Shown piece after piece: positions 1 through 7,762 of a stretch of DNA of 64,000 bases. The notes under the pieces are model-generated. The model was not told the DNA's origin. It saw nothing but the letters and a program-made list of their open reading frames with translations, and searched no databases. The stretch is from Mesobacillus maritimus (GTDB lineage: Bacteria > Bacillota > Bacilli > Bacillales > Cytobacillaceae), in NCBI RefSeq assembly GCF_019749255.1, contig NZ_JACWFH010000007.1, forward strand, positions 1-64,000. Reading direction: 5' to 3'. Each line of letters begins with the position of its first letter. Within the stretch, counting starts at the first letter, position 1. The position numbers were made by a program, and so were the translations under genes.

Positions 1-80
1 ACTTTACTTCTTACACATTATCTAGTTTTGAAGGAATAAAGATTTTTGCGTAAGCAAAATATCTCACCTTTAATTAAATA

Positions 81-197
<117 letters not shown>

Positions 198-233
198 TAG
201 CCTGAAAAGGCCCATTGATATTTCATTAAATTA

Positions 234-308
234 GGCCCCTTGGTCAAGCGGTTAAGACACCGCCCTTTCACGGCGGTAACACGGGTTCGAATCCCGTAGG
301 GGTCACCA
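234..308 (+). tRNA. trnE: tRNA-Glu (TTC)
   Basis: Complete cloverleaf with acceptor stem GGCCCCT/AGGGGTC, anticodon loop reading TTC and an encoded 3' CCA. First tRNA after the 5S gene. Confidence 0.95.
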
Positions 309-349
309 ATGTTTTTTTCTGACTATAGAAAAAAATAATCTTTTTTTTG

Positions 350-425
350 GGAGGATTAGCTCAGCTGGGAGAGCATCTGCCTTACAAGCAGAGGGTCGGC
401 GGTTCGATCCCGTCATCCTCCACCA
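350..425 (+). tRNA. trnV: tRNA-Val (TAC)
   Basis: Acceptor stem GGAGGAT pairs with ATCCTCC; anticodon stem TCTGC/GCAGA carries loop CTTACAA (anticodon TAC). CCA is encoded. Confidence 0.95.
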
Positions 426-463
426 TAATTTTTTAGCGATAGCGAAAAAAACCAACAAGACTT

Positions 464-539
<76 letters not shown>

Positions 540-568
540 CTTTCAACAAATAGTATCTTAAACATTTA

Positions 569-641
569 GAGCCATTAGCTCAGTTGGTAGAGCATCTGAC
601 TTTTAATCAGAGGGTCGAAGGTTCGAGTCCTTCATGGCTCA
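569..641 (+). tRNA. trnK: tRNA-Lys (TTT)
   Basis: Acceptor stem GAGCCAT/ATGGCTC; anticodon loop CTTTTAA (anticodon TTT). The discriminator A is followed by TCA, so CCA is not encoded and must be added after transcription. Confidence 0.95.
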
Positions 642-681
642 TCAAGTTATTCTTTCAGTAGAGAAAATAACTTTCCATCAT

Positions 682-763
682 GCGGGTGTGGCGGAATTGG
701 CAGACGCACTAGACTTAGGATCTAGCGCCGCAAGGCGTGGGGGTTCGACTCCCTTCACCCGCA
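682..763 (+). tRNA. trnL: tRNA-Leu (TAG)
   Basis: Class II tRNA with a long variable arm. Acceptor stem GCGGGTG/CACCCGC; anticodon stem CTAGA/TCTAG with loop CTTAGGA (anticodon TAG). TCA follows the discriminator, so CCA is not encoded. Confidence 0.95.
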
Positions 764-796
764 TCATATTTTCAACTCTTAATGAAAATACTATTT

Positions 797-871
797 GCGG
801 AAGTAGTTCAGTGGTAGAATACAACCTTGCCAAGGTTGGGGTCGCGGGTTCGAATCCCGTCTTCCGCTCCA
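797..871 (+). tRNA. trnG: tRNA-Gly (GCC)
   Basis: Acceptor stem GCGGAAG/CTTCCGC; anticodon GCC in the CCTTGCCAAGG stem-loop. CCA is encoded after discriminator T. Confidence 0.95.
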
Positions 872-890
872 TTGTAAAATAGTAAAGAAA

Positions 891-967
891 GCGCCCGTAG
901 CTCAATTGGATAGAGCGTTTGACTACGGATCAAAAGGTTAGGGGTTCGACTCCTCTCGGGCGCGCCA
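891..967 (+). tRNA. trnR: tRNA-Arg (ACG)
   Basis: Acceptor stem GCGCCCG/CGGGCGC; anticodon stem TTTGA/TCAAA with loop CTACGGA (anticodon ACG, expected to be edited to ICG by TadA). CCA is encoded. Confidence 0.95.
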
Positions 968-981
968 TATTCACTATATTT

Positions 982-1057
982 GGGGCCTTAGCTCAGCTGG
1001 GAGAGCGCCTGCTTTGCACGCAGGAGGTCAGCGGTTCGATCCCGCTAGGCTCCACCA
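982..1057 (+). tRNA. trnA: tRNA-Ala (TGC)
   Basis: Acceptor stem GGGGCCT/AGGCTCC; anticodon stem CCTGC/GCAGG with loop TTTGCAC (anticodon TGC). CCA is encoded. Includes the tRNA-Ala G3-U70 type pairing region. Confidence 0.95.
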
Positions 1058-1076
1058 ATTATCAATAGCATATTAT

Positions 1077-1150
1077 GGCGGTGTAGCTCAGCTGGCTAGA
1101 GCATTCGGTTCATACCCGAAAGGTCGTGGGTTCGACTCCCTCCGCCGCTA
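1077..1150 (+). tRNA. trnM: tRNA-Met elongator (CAT)
   Basis: Anticodon stem TTCGG/CCGAA with loop TTCATAC (anticodon CAT). Acceptor GGCGGTG pairs with CGCCGCT as in the Bacillus elongator Met tRNA. CCA is not encoded (TTA follows). The T stem GTGGG/CCCTC contains one T-T mismatch. Elongator rather than initiator because position 1-72 is G-T and a separate initiator lies at 1271. Confidence 0.93.
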
Positions 1151-1158
1151 TTACATTT

Positions 1159-1251
1159 GGAGGAATACCCAAGTCCGGCTGAAGGGATCGGTCTTGAAAA
1201 CCGACAGGCGAGTCAAATCGCGCAGGGGTTCGAATCCCCTTTCCTCCTCCA
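1159..1251 (+). tRNA. trnS: tRNA-Ser (TGA)
   Basis: Class II tRNA, 93 bases, long variable arm. Anticodon stem TCGGT/ACCGA with loop CTTGAAA (anticodon TGA). CCA is encoded. Confidence 0.95.
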
Positions 1252-1270
1252 TTATCTTTAATATTATTTC

Positions 1271-1348
<78 letters not shown>

Positions 1349-1367
1349 ATTTATCTCATTATAAAAT

Positions 1368-1444
1368 GGTCCGGTAGTTCAGTTGGTTAGAATGCCTGCC
1401 TGTCACGCAGGAGGTCGCGGGTTCGAGTCCCGTCCGGACCGCCA
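1368..1444 (+). tRNA. trnD: tRNA-Asp (GTC)
   Basis: Acceptor stem GGTCCGG/CCGGACC; anticodon loop CTGTCAC (anticodon GTC). Discriminator G and encoded CCA. Confidence 0.95.
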
Positions 1445-1463
1445 TTTTTAAACATGATGATAT

Positions 1464-1490
1464 GGCTCAGTAGCTCAGTCGGTAGAGCAA
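1464..1490 (+). pseudogene. 5' fragment of tRNA-Phe (27 bases), interrupted
   Basis: Bases 1464-1490 are identical to the first 27 bases of the intact tRNA-Phe at 1597 (acceptor 5' strand plus the D arm) and then stop matching. After 61 unrelated bases the sequence GAGCAATGGAC (1552-1562), which is the next part of tRNA-Phe, appears again, and then similarity ends. The fragment cannot fold into a tRNA. It is either the scar of an insertion into a tRNA-Phe copy or an attachment-site-like partial duplication. Confidence 0.85.
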
Positions 1491-1551
1491 GTTGCTACCA
1501 TCATTGAATAGGCTTCTGCGGCAACTTGCGAGAAAAACCGTAAGGTTATTC
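1491..1551 (+). other. 61-bp structured insert between GAGCAA direct repeats in a tRNA-Phe fragment
   Basis: The insert is flanked by GAGCAA on both sides (1485-1490 and 1552-1557). It can form a 9-bp stem, GCAAGTTGC (1487-1495) with GCAACTTGC (1521-1529), and a second stem AACC-GTAA-GGTT with a GNRA-type tetraloop (about 1536-1547). It has no open reading frame of note. I do not recognise it. It is too short for a group I or II intron. Confidence 0.6.
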
Positions 1552-1596
1552 GAGCAATGGACATGTACTAACAAGAAAGAGAAGCAATAATTATTA

Positions 1597-1669
1597 GGCT
1601 CAGTAGCTCAGTCGGTAGAGCAATGGACTGAAAATCCATGTGTCGGCGGTTCGATTCCGTCCTGAGCCA
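1597..1669 (+). tRNA. trnF: tRNA-Phe (GAA)
   Basis: Acceptor stem GGCTCAG/CTGAGCC; anticodon stem ATGGA/TCCAT with loop CTGAAAA (anticodon GAA). CCA is not encoded (CCT follows the discriminator A). Intact copy of the fragment found 133 bases upstream. Confidence 0.95.
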
Positions 1670-1684
1670 CCTTTACCTTTTAAT

Positions 1685-1768
1685 GGAGGGGTAGCGAAGT
1701 GGCTAAACGCGGCGGACTGTAAATCCGCTCCTTCGGGTTCGGCGGTTCGAATCCGTCCCCCTCCACCA
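1685..1768 (+). tRNA. trnY: tRNA-Tyr (GTA)
   Basis: Class II tRNA with a long variable arm; acceptor stem GGAGGGG/CCCCTCC; anticodon stem CGGA/TCCG with GTA. CCA is encoded. Confidence 0.95.
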
Positions 1769-1788
1769 TCTAAAAACAAAAATATTAT

Positions 1789-1865
1789 GGCGGTCGTGGC
1801 GAAGTGGTTAACGCATCGGATTGTGGCTCCGACACTCGTGGGTTCGATTCCCATCGATCGCCCCA
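1789..1865 (+). tRNA. trnH: tRNA-His (GTG)
   Basis: Anticodon loop TTGTGGC (anticodon GTG). Acceptor GCGGTCG pairs with CGATCGC, discriminator C, and the extra G at position -1 (base 1789) faces C73, the hallmark of tRNA-His. CCA is encoded. Confidence 0.94.
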
Positions 1866-1879
1866 TACATAATAATGAT

Positions 1880-1954
1880 TGGGCTATAGCCAAGCGGTAA
1901 GGCAACGGACTTTGACTCCGTCATTCGTAGGTTCGAATCCTGCTAGCCCAGCCA
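1880..1954 (+). tRNA. trnQ: tRNA-Gln (TTG)
   Basis: Acceptor stem TGGGCTA/TAGCCCA, anticodon TTG in CGGACTTTGACTCCG, discriminator G, encoded CCA. Confidence 0.95.
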
Positions 1955-1972
1955 TTTAAATAATAAAGTAAT

Positions 1973-2046
1973 GCGGGTGTAGTTTACTGGTAAAACCTCA
2001 GCCTTCCAAGCTGATGTAGTGGGTTCGATTCCCATCACCCGCTCCA
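1973..2046 (+). tRNA. trnG: tRNA-Gly (TCC)
   Basis: Acceptor stem GCGGGTG/CACCCGC; anticodon loop CTTCCAA (anticodon TCC). CCA is encoded. Second glycine isoacceptor of the array. Confidence 0.95.
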
Positions 2047-2053
2047 TTATTAT

Positions 2054-2127
<74 letters not shown>

Positions 2128-2154
2128 TTAAGATAAATGATTTTGTATTCTTTT

Positions 2155-2190
2155 AGGTGATTGCTTTATTGCAATCACCTTATTTGTTTA
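2155..2190 (+). terminator. Terminator of the rRNA-tRNA operon
   Basis: Perfect 10-bp stem AGGTGATTGC (2155-2164) / GCAATCACCT (2171-2180) with a six-base loop, followed by TTATTTGTTT. Confidence 0.85.
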
Positions 2191-2233
2191 AAGGACGAAG
2201 AAATGCTTCACCGACTATGTTCAACTTTTTACT

Positions 2234-2785
2234 CTAAACTTCCGAAAATGCCTTTCTTTTAGTAAGCCAATCAGCAAATAAGTAGATTACGGCATATATG
2301 GGCACTGAAAAACTATATTTCCAACCTGTTAATACATAAAAACCGAGCCAGACAAAAATCGGCTCACCAACATATGAGGTTAAAGCCCCAAAGAAAATGC
2401 CCTTTTTCCAAGGTGCTATATGGGGTTTAGTTTGGATAAGAAACATAATTGTCACAGGGAGCATACAAAAGTTGAATGGCATCCAAGCTGGGAAGGAAGG
2501 AGTCAATTTTCCACTATAAAACCAAAGCCCCATTGCTACTCCAATGTAATCCAAAATTAAAGAAATTAATATAACAAAAACTCCTGCATATAAAAGTCGA
2601 TGTGTACTTTCTTTTTTATGATAAAAAATCCAAAATCCCCATGCCACAAGAGAAAATAGAAAAGCTAACCACCAATCCCAATGGAGGAAGGTATCTTCTA
2701 GCCAAAGCCGCCCATATTTTGTATGTAATTCATGAAAGTGATTAAATAGATTACCTACTTGATTCACCTTTTCTGTTTTATCCAT
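2234..2785 (-). CDS. CBO0543-like multi-pass membrane protein
   Basis: A 183-residue protein with about five hydrophobic segments. It has the pattern of the CBO0543 family found in spore-formers: an early WDWWL motif, a DYIG near the middle, the KLTPSFPAWMP loop, LPV near a membrane segment, and EPIFVWLG followed by aromatic residues and PIYAVIYL near the end. The family's function is unknown. I start at the ATG at 2785, which has GGGTGA at good spacing; a GTG three codons upstream (2794) lies inside that ribosome binding site. Its neighbours are the tRNA array (convergent) and a B12 operon (divergent), so context says nothing about its role. Confidence 0.75.
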   Translation of the reverse strand: MDKTEKVNQVGNLFNHFHELHTKYGRLWLEDTFLHWDWWLAFLFSLVAWGFWIFYHKKESTHRLLYAGVFVILISLILDYIGVAMGLWFYSGKLTPSFPAWMPFNFCMLPVTIMFLIQTKPHIAPWKKGIFFGALTSYVGEPIFVWLGFYVLTGWKYSFSVPIYAVIYLFADWLTKRKAFSEV

Positions 2786-2948
2786 TTTGGTCACCCAATC
2801 AATTTTTCATTAGTATGTTTGAACCATGTCCATATCATGTATTTTGTAGAGAATTCGACAGTTTTATAAAAAAATAGGAAATAATCTGCCCATTAATCTT
2901 TTTATAGGTGTATAATTCTTTTTAGTGGAAAATTTCATAAGGAAGAAT

Positions 2949-3150
2949 AGGTGTCTTTAAAAAAGAGAGAATCTTTTTAAGACTTAATAGGGAAGTTGGT
3001 GAAAATCCAACGCGGTCCCGCCACTGTAATTGGGAGCTTACTGCATATACCACTGTACAAAAGAGTATGGGAAGGTGCAAATGAGCAATGACCATAAGCC
3101 AGGAGACCTGCCTGTTCTTAACACCACAACAACCTACGTGGATAGGAGGT
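2949..3150 (+). promoter_or_regulatory. Cobalamin (AdoCbl-type) riboswitch
   Basis: The conserved B12-box region is clear: GTTGGTGAAAATCCAACGCG and GGTCCCGCCACTGTAAT near 2994-3033, then CATAAGCCAGGAGACCTGCC near 3092-3113. An upstream long stem (GTCTTTAAAAAAG pairing with CTTTTTAAGAC) and a downstream AACACC/GGTGTT pairing complete the fold. Downstream lies a rho-independent terminator, then a B12 uptake operon. By family knowledge, cobalamin binding should favour termination and shut the operon off. A possible -10 TATAAT is at 2911-2916. A reading frame (3030-3272) overlapping the switch is not a gene. Confidence 0.95.
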
Positions 3151-3188
3151 GTTTGACAGGACTACATACTTGCGTAAGTACCTATACA

Positions 3189-3222
3189 AACATCTCCATG
3201 GTTTTTGGAGATGTTTTTTTAT
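3189..3222 (+). terminator. Riboswitch expression-platform terminator
   Basis: Stem CATCTCC (3191-3197) / GGAGATG (3207-3213) followed by seven T. It lies about 75 bases upstream of the btuF start codon and directly after the cobalamin riboswitch, so it is the likely on/off element. Confidence 0.85.
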
Positions 3223-3297
3223 TGCAAAGGGGGACAATAGACTTTCTTAACGTAAGAAAAAAGTATTCGTAGAATAAAAAAATGGAGGAAATGACAG

Positions 3298-4278
3298 ATG
3301 AAAAAGCTATACGCATTATTACTATTACTAATTGTTACTTTAGGGGTTCTTTCGGGCTGTGGAGGTAATGCTGAGGATCAAACCAACGAAACACCAGTAG
3401 CTGAGGAGAAAGAGGAAGCAGTACAAAAAGAATCTGTCTTTCCTGTTGCAATTACCGATGCTCTCAAGAATGAAGTGGTTATTGAGAAGAAGCCAGAAAG
3501 AATTGTTTCGCTGATTCCAAGCAATACAGAGATTGCCTATGAATTAGGTCTTGATGAGGAAATTGTTGGTGTGAATGATAATGATAATTATCCTGAAGCA
3601 GTGTTTGAAATAGAAAAGGTTGGCGGTCTTGAGATTAATATAGAAAAGATTATTTCGCTAGAACCTAACCTTGTTTTAGCTCATGAATCTACTGCTAGTA
3701 GTACGGAGGCTGGGTTGCAACAGTTAAGAGATTCCGGAATCGCTGTCCTTATTGTGAATGATGCGCAAAACATTGATGAAGTTTATGAAACGATTGTCAT
3801 GATAGGAGAAGCAACAGGGGAGAAGGCAAACGCTGAAACGATTGTCGCCGATATGAAAGCGAAAATTGATGATATTGCAACAAGGGCAAAAGAGATAGAA
3901 GTAGGAGAACAAAAAACAGTCTTTGTTGAAGTATCTCCAGCTCCAGAAATTTATTCTGTAGGGGTTAATACCTTTATGAATGAAATGCTTCAAATGATAA
4001 ACGCTAAGAACGTCACAACCGATGAGGGTTGGGTTAAAATCGATCCCGAAGCGGTAATTGAACGAAATCCGGATGTAATTATCACCACTCACGGATATTA
4101 TACAGGAGACCCCATTTCAGAGGTAGTCAATCGAGATGGTTGGCAGGATATTACTGCCGTTAAAAACGAGCGAATTGTAGATGTCCATTCAGACATCGTG
4201 ACCCGTACAGGTCCACGGATTGCTCAAGGAGTAGAGGAACTTGCAAAAGCGGTTTACCCAGAAATTTTTGACAAATAA
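3298..4278 (+). CDS. btuF: Cobalamin ABC transporter substrate-binding lipoprotein
   Basis: A 326-residue secreted protein. The N-terminus is a lipoprotein signal ending in LSGC (Cys 21), followed by an acidic, Glu-rich linker. The rest is a type III periplasmic-binding fold (BtuF/FhuD class) with the family pattern PERIVSLIPSNTEIAYELGL near residue 62, a LEPNLVLAHES segment, and a C-terminal NPDVIITTHGY. The cobalamin riboswitch upstream and the permease and ATPase downstream make B12 or cobinamide the likely cargo. The ribosome binding site is GGAGGAAATG before the ATG. The 3' end overlaps the permease gene by 38 bases, suggesting coupled translation. Confidence 0.92.
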   Translation: MKKLYALLLLLIVTLGVLSGCGGNAEDQTNETPVAEEKEEAVQKESVFPVAITDALKNEVVIEKKPERIVSLIPSNTEIAYELGLDEEIVGVNDNDNYPEAVFEIEKVGGLEINIEKIISLEPNLVLAHESTASSTEAGLQQLRDSGIAVLIVNDAQNIDEVYETIVMIGEATGEKANAETIVADMKAKIDDIATRAKEIEVGEQKTVFVEVSPAPEIYSVGVNTFMNEMLQMINAKNVTTDEGWVKIDPEAVIERNPDVIITTHGYYTGDPISEVVNRDGWQDITAVKNERIVDVHSDIVTRTGPRIAQGVEELAKAVYPEIFDK

Positions 4279-5299
4279 ATCTACAGCTTATATTCTGGCA
4301 GCCGTTTTTCTTGTCATGGCCATGCTAATGGGGATTTCGATAGGGACAGTTTCTGTCCCTATCTTCGATATCTTCAGGATCATTAGTGCTAATATTTTTC
4401 ACCTACAACTAGATGAAAGTATTAATCCCATGCATAGTAATATTGTCATGAACATTCGGCTGCCACGGGTTATTTTAGCAGGTTTAGTTGGAGCATCGCT
4501 TGCGATTGCGGGCGCCTCCTTTCAAGGATTATTAAGGAATCCATTAGCAGACCCTTATACATTAGGTGTTTCCTCTGGTGCATCCGTAGGTGCTGTCATT
4601 ACCCTTTTCTTTGGAGTATCGCTTCCATTTGCTGGCTTGTTTACGTTGCCATTATTAAGTATTATATTTGCTTTTCTAACCATCATAATTGTATTGATTT
4701 TTGCACGAAGAATTGACCGTGGGATGAAGGTAGAGACCATTATTTTAACAGGTATTATCTTTAGTTCGTTTCTAGGTGCGTTGATTTCCCTGATGATTGC
4801 TCTGACGGGTGATGAGTTAAGACAGATTATTGGTTGGCTATTGGGAAGCGTTTCAATGCGAGGGTGGGACTATATTCAAATTATTCTTCCATTTTTTTTA
4901 GTAGGTTCATTGCTGTTACTTATCAATGGGCGAGAACTGAATGCAATGTCCTTTGGTGAAGAAAAAGCTCAGCATATTGGCGTGAATGTACAAAGGAGAA
5001 AAATGCTAGTGCTCATTGCGGGTTCCATTTTATCTGGAGCAGCAGTGGCGGTTTCTGGGACCATTGGGTTTGTTGGTTTGGTCATTCCCCATTTAACTAG
5101 ATTATTGTGGGGGCCGGATCACCGGCATTTATTGCCTCTATCGCTCCTGACCGGGAGTGGGTTTCTCATCCTTGCTGATTTATTGGCTAGAACCATTATC
5201 GCACCAACAGAACTTCCAATTGGAGTCATTACCTCGATAATCGGGGCTCCGGTCTTTGCCATCATTTTAATGAATAGACGGAATGAAAGAAGAGGATAA
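4241..5299 (+). CDS. btuC: Cobalamin ABC transporter permease (FecCD family)
   Basis: A 352-residue membrane protein with about nine to ten hydrophobic helices. Family motifs include NIRLPRVILAGLVGASLAIAG, LRNPLADPYTLGVSSGAS and, near the C-terminus, GFVGLVIPHLTRLLWGPDHR, which is the loop contacting the ATPase. The likely start is TTG at 4241 inside the 3' end of btuF, preceded by AAGGAG about ten bases away. It should form the translocation pore of the B12 importer with the btuF and btuD products. Confidence 0.93.
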   Translation: MQKRFTQKFLTNKSTAYILAAVFLVMAMLMGISIGTVSVPIFDIFRIISANIFHLQLDESINPMHSNIVMNIRLPRVILAGLVGASLAIAGASFQGLLRNPLADPYTLGVSSGASVGAVITLFFGVSLPFAGLFTLPLLSIIFAFLTIIIVLIFARRIDRGMKVETIILTGIIFSSFLGALISLMIALTGDELRQIIGWLLGSVSMRGWDYIQIILPFFLVGSLLLLINGRELNAMSFGEEKAQHIGVNVQRRKMLVLIAGSILSGAAVAVSGTIGFVGLVIPHLTRLLWGPDHRHLLPLSLLTGSGFLILADLLARTIIAPTELPIGVITSIIGAPVFAIILMNRRNERRG

Positions 5300-5301
5300 A
5301 G

Positions 5302-6762
5302 ATGCTCAGCATACAACATCTAACAGGCGGCTATGCAGGGGAAACCATCCTAAAGGATATTTCTTTTGATGTACATACTGGAGAATTGTTTGGAATTTTG
5401 GGACCGAATGGAAGTGGGAAGACGACCTTGTTAAAAATGTTAAGTGGTGTGATCCCATTTTCTGACGGAACCGTTATGATAAAGAATAAATCTCTAAAAA
5501 GTTACACAGCAAAAGAATTGGCGAAGACTATTGCTGTGCTTCCTCAGCATTCTAGTCAAGCCTTTTCTTATACAGTTAAAGAGACCGTTTCACTTGGGAG
5601 ATATGCTCATCAACAAGGGTGGTTTCAGAGTTGGTCTACACATGACGAAACCGTGGTACAACAAGCAATGGAGCAGACAGGAGTTGCTGAGTTTGAAAAC
5701 CAAGATATTCAACAACTTTCGGGCGGAGAACGCCAACGTGTTCTTTTGGCACAGGCTCTTGCTCAAGAACCTGAAATCTTGTTGCTCGATGAGCCTACAA
5801 ATCACCTTGATTTATCCTATCAGAAAGAGTTGCTAGACTCTTTAAAAGGTTGGTCAAAAGAAAGAGACTTAACGGTCATTTCCATTTTCCATGATTTAAA
5901 CTTAGCTGGCCTTTATTGTGATCGACTACTCTTGTTGGAGGATGGTCGTATAAATTTGAATGCTTCTCCGAATAAGGTCTTGCGCGAGGAAAGAATTAAG
6001 GAAGTTTATCGAACCAATATACAGAAACAGCCTCATCCAAGTGTCCCTGCACCACAATTGGTTTTATTACCAGAAATCGAATCTACTCAGGATAAGCTTG
6101 TTTTCATTAATGATTCGATGCTAGAGGTGGAAGAAGATTACCTTGCTTTACGATCACCGATCCCTCTTCGAACGATGTCTTCTGGTGTAGTTGGTTCCGG
6201 TATTGGCTGGCATCAGGTATTTGTTAATAGGCATATCAATAAACAAGTTCAATATCATCATCCTCAAAACGACATGTTCTCATTTATGAAAGAGAATGGC
6301 TTTGAACCGGATGAAACCGTTGGAATGATGACTTCAGTCTTAATTGAGAACGCTAGTATTCAGTTCATAAAGGAACGAGATTTCTCTGTACTAATTGTAG
6401 TGACAGCGGGAATTGAGAATGCGACAGATGTATCAAGAGGAAGTGAGCACCCATTTCAGTTATCAGCTGGCACCATTAATATTTGGGTGTTTGTTAACGC
6501 TCATCTAACAGAGGGTGCATTTATTCAAAGTATGATGACTGTTACCGAAGCGAAAACGAAGGCCATGTATGATCTTGAAGTTAAAGATAAAAAAACAGGG
6601 ACTATTGCAACCGGAACCCCAACCGATAGTATTTCAATAGCCGCAACACAAAATGGACAAAAACTCGATTGTGCGGGAACTACGACACCATTAGGAAATT
6701 TAGTTGGAAAAGGTGTTTATGAATGCACGGTTCAGGCAATTAAAAATAACCGAACTAGCTAA
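5302..6762 (+). CDS. btuD-cbiZ: Cobalamin ABC transporter ATPase fused to CbiZ amidohydrolase
   Basis: A 486-residue fusion. Residues 1 to about 255 are an ABC ATPase: Walker A GPNGSGKT near residue 34, signature LSGGERQ near 139, Walker B EILLLDEPT near 155. Residues about 265-480 match the adenosylcobinamide amidohydrolase CbiZ, with RTMSSGVVGSGIGWHQVFVN and the VTAGIENATDVSRG segment. CbiZ removes the aminopropanol side chain of adenosylcobinamide (or of adenosyl-pseudocobalamin) so that the corrin can be remodelled. The fusion ties uptake of incomplete or foreign corrinoids to salvage. It starts two bases after the btuC stop. Confidence 0.92.
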   Translation: MLSIQHLTGGYAGETILKDISFDVHTGELFGILGPNGSGKTTLLKMLSGVIPFSDGTVMIKNKSLKSYTAKELAKTIAVLPQHSSQAFSYTVKETVSLGRYAHQQGWFQSWSTHDETVVQQAMEQTGVAEFENQDIQQLSGGERQRVLLAQALAQEPEILLLDEPTNHLDLSYQKELLDSLKGWSKERDLTVISIFHDLNLAGLYCDRLLLLEDGRINLNASPNKVLREERIKEVYRTNIQKQPHPSVPAPQLVLLPEIESTQDKLVFINDSMLEVEEDYLALRSPIPLRTMSSGVVGSGIGWHQVFVNRHINKQVQYHHPQNDMFSFMKENGFEPDETVGMMTSVLIENASIQFIKERDFSVLIVVTAGIENATDVSRGSEHPFQLSAGTINIWVFVNAHLTEGAFIQSMMTVTEAKTKAMYDLEVKDKKTGTIATGTPTDSISIAATQNGQKLDCAGTTTPLGNLVGKGVYECTVQAIKNNRTS

Positions 6763-6872
6763 GCTTATTCAAGAAAAGTGTGATTCCATGATTTCAGTAA
6801 AAAGTTCAAAATATAGGAATTCTAGCTACATTTTGGCAAAAGTGCTAATCTTAATTAAAGGGGGATTTAAGA

Positions 6873-7466
6873 ATGAAATTATATACACGAACTGGAGATA
6901 AAGGCAAAACGAGCTTAATTGGGGGCAGAGTGGATAAAGATGATATTCGCGTAGAAGCCTACGGAACGGTTGATGAAGCGAATAGTTTTGTTGGTCAGGC
7001 AGTAACACAGTTGGATCAAGCAATCTTCCAGGATATACTTTCAGATCTCGAAAAAATTCAGCATGAGCTTTTTGATTGTGGCGGTGATCTAGCGAATGTA
7101 ACAAAGCAACGGGAATTAAAATTATCAGCGGATTCAATTACGTACTTGGAAAGTCGTATTGATGAGTTAATTGTAGAAGCTCCTGAACTTGAGCGTTTTA
7201 TCCTGCCAGGAGGAGCGCCAGCAGCAGCTTCCATTCATATTGCTAGAACAGTGACTAGAAGAGCAGAAAGATTAGTTGTTTCGTTAATGAAAGCTGACCC
7301 TAATGTCCCAGAATTACCGCTTCAGTTTTTAAATCGTTTATCAGACTATTTTTTTGCGGTTGCCAGAGTCATAAACTTTAGATTGAATCAGAAGGATGTA
7401 GAATATCTCCGTAGTGCAAAGGTCTTTCGTGATGGAAAGAGAAAGTCAGATAAAGAAGTGAACTAA
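6873..7466 (+). CDS. pduO: Cob(I)yrinic acid a,c-diamide / cob(I)alamin adenosyltransferase, PduO type
   Basis: A 197-residue cytoplasmic enzyme of the PduO/EutT-like MMAB family. It begins YTRTGDKGKTSLIGG (ATP-binding N-terminal motif), then VEAYGTVDEANSFVG, and has LPGGAPAAASIHIARTVTRR near residue 115, which carries the conserved Arg/Glu active-site helix. It transfers the adenosyl group of ATP to Co(I). It is the last gene of the B12 operon, 110 bases after btuD-cbiZ, and is followed by a terminator. The upstream CbiZ needs adenosylated cobinamide, so this enzyme fits the same salvage pathway. The symbols cobO2 or yvqK are also used for this family. Confidence 0.9.
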   Translation: MKLYTRTGDKGKTSLIGGRVDKDDIRVEAYGTVDEANSFVGQAVTQLDQAIFQDILSDLEKIQHELFDCGGDLANVTKQRELKLSADSITYLESRIDELIVEAPELERFILPGGAPAAASIHIARTVTRRAERLVVSLMKADPNVPELPLQFLNRLSDYFFAVARVINFRLNQKDVEYLRSAKVFRDGKRKSDKEVN

Positions 7467-7518
7467 ATACTCATTAGAAGAACATAGTAGTATAAATTCA
7501 TGTACAGGTAAATCAATT

Positions 7519-7548
7519 GTAGCTAGGCTTTAGAGTCTAGCTTTTTTA
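7519..7548 (+). terminator. Terminator of the B12 operon
   Basis: AGCTAG (7521-7526) pairs with CTAGCT (7537-7542) around a ten-base loop and is followed by a T run. The rest of the 300 bases before the next gene is AT-rich with no gene. Confidence 0.7.
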
Positions 7549-7762
7549 TATCTTTTTAAATAATATTAAATTGGATGTAGGGGAGCCCACATTTAAAGTA
7601 TTCCTCTTTTATAAAAGAAAATTTTACCAATCAAACCATACTAGATTAACAATTTCATATACGAAGAAAATGGTATAATATTTTAGAGCATTTAATTCTT
7701 CTATTTATTTTGAATTTATTCTAATAAACTATTAAATAGGAATCTTCTAGGAGAGAAATACT

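Noticed and set aside
1464-1669. Group I or group II intron in tRNA-Phe
   Set aside because: The intact tRNA-Phe is complete downstream, the insert is only 61 bases, and there is no 3' exon placed to give a spliced tRNA.
3030-3272. 80-codon frame over the cobalamin riboswitch
   Set aside because: It covers the conserved riboswitch and its terminator and has no binding site; the RNA explains it.
5531-5836. Plus-strand frame within btuD
   Set aside because: It is an out-of-frame shadow of the ATPase gene; Walker and signature motifs are in the btuD frame.
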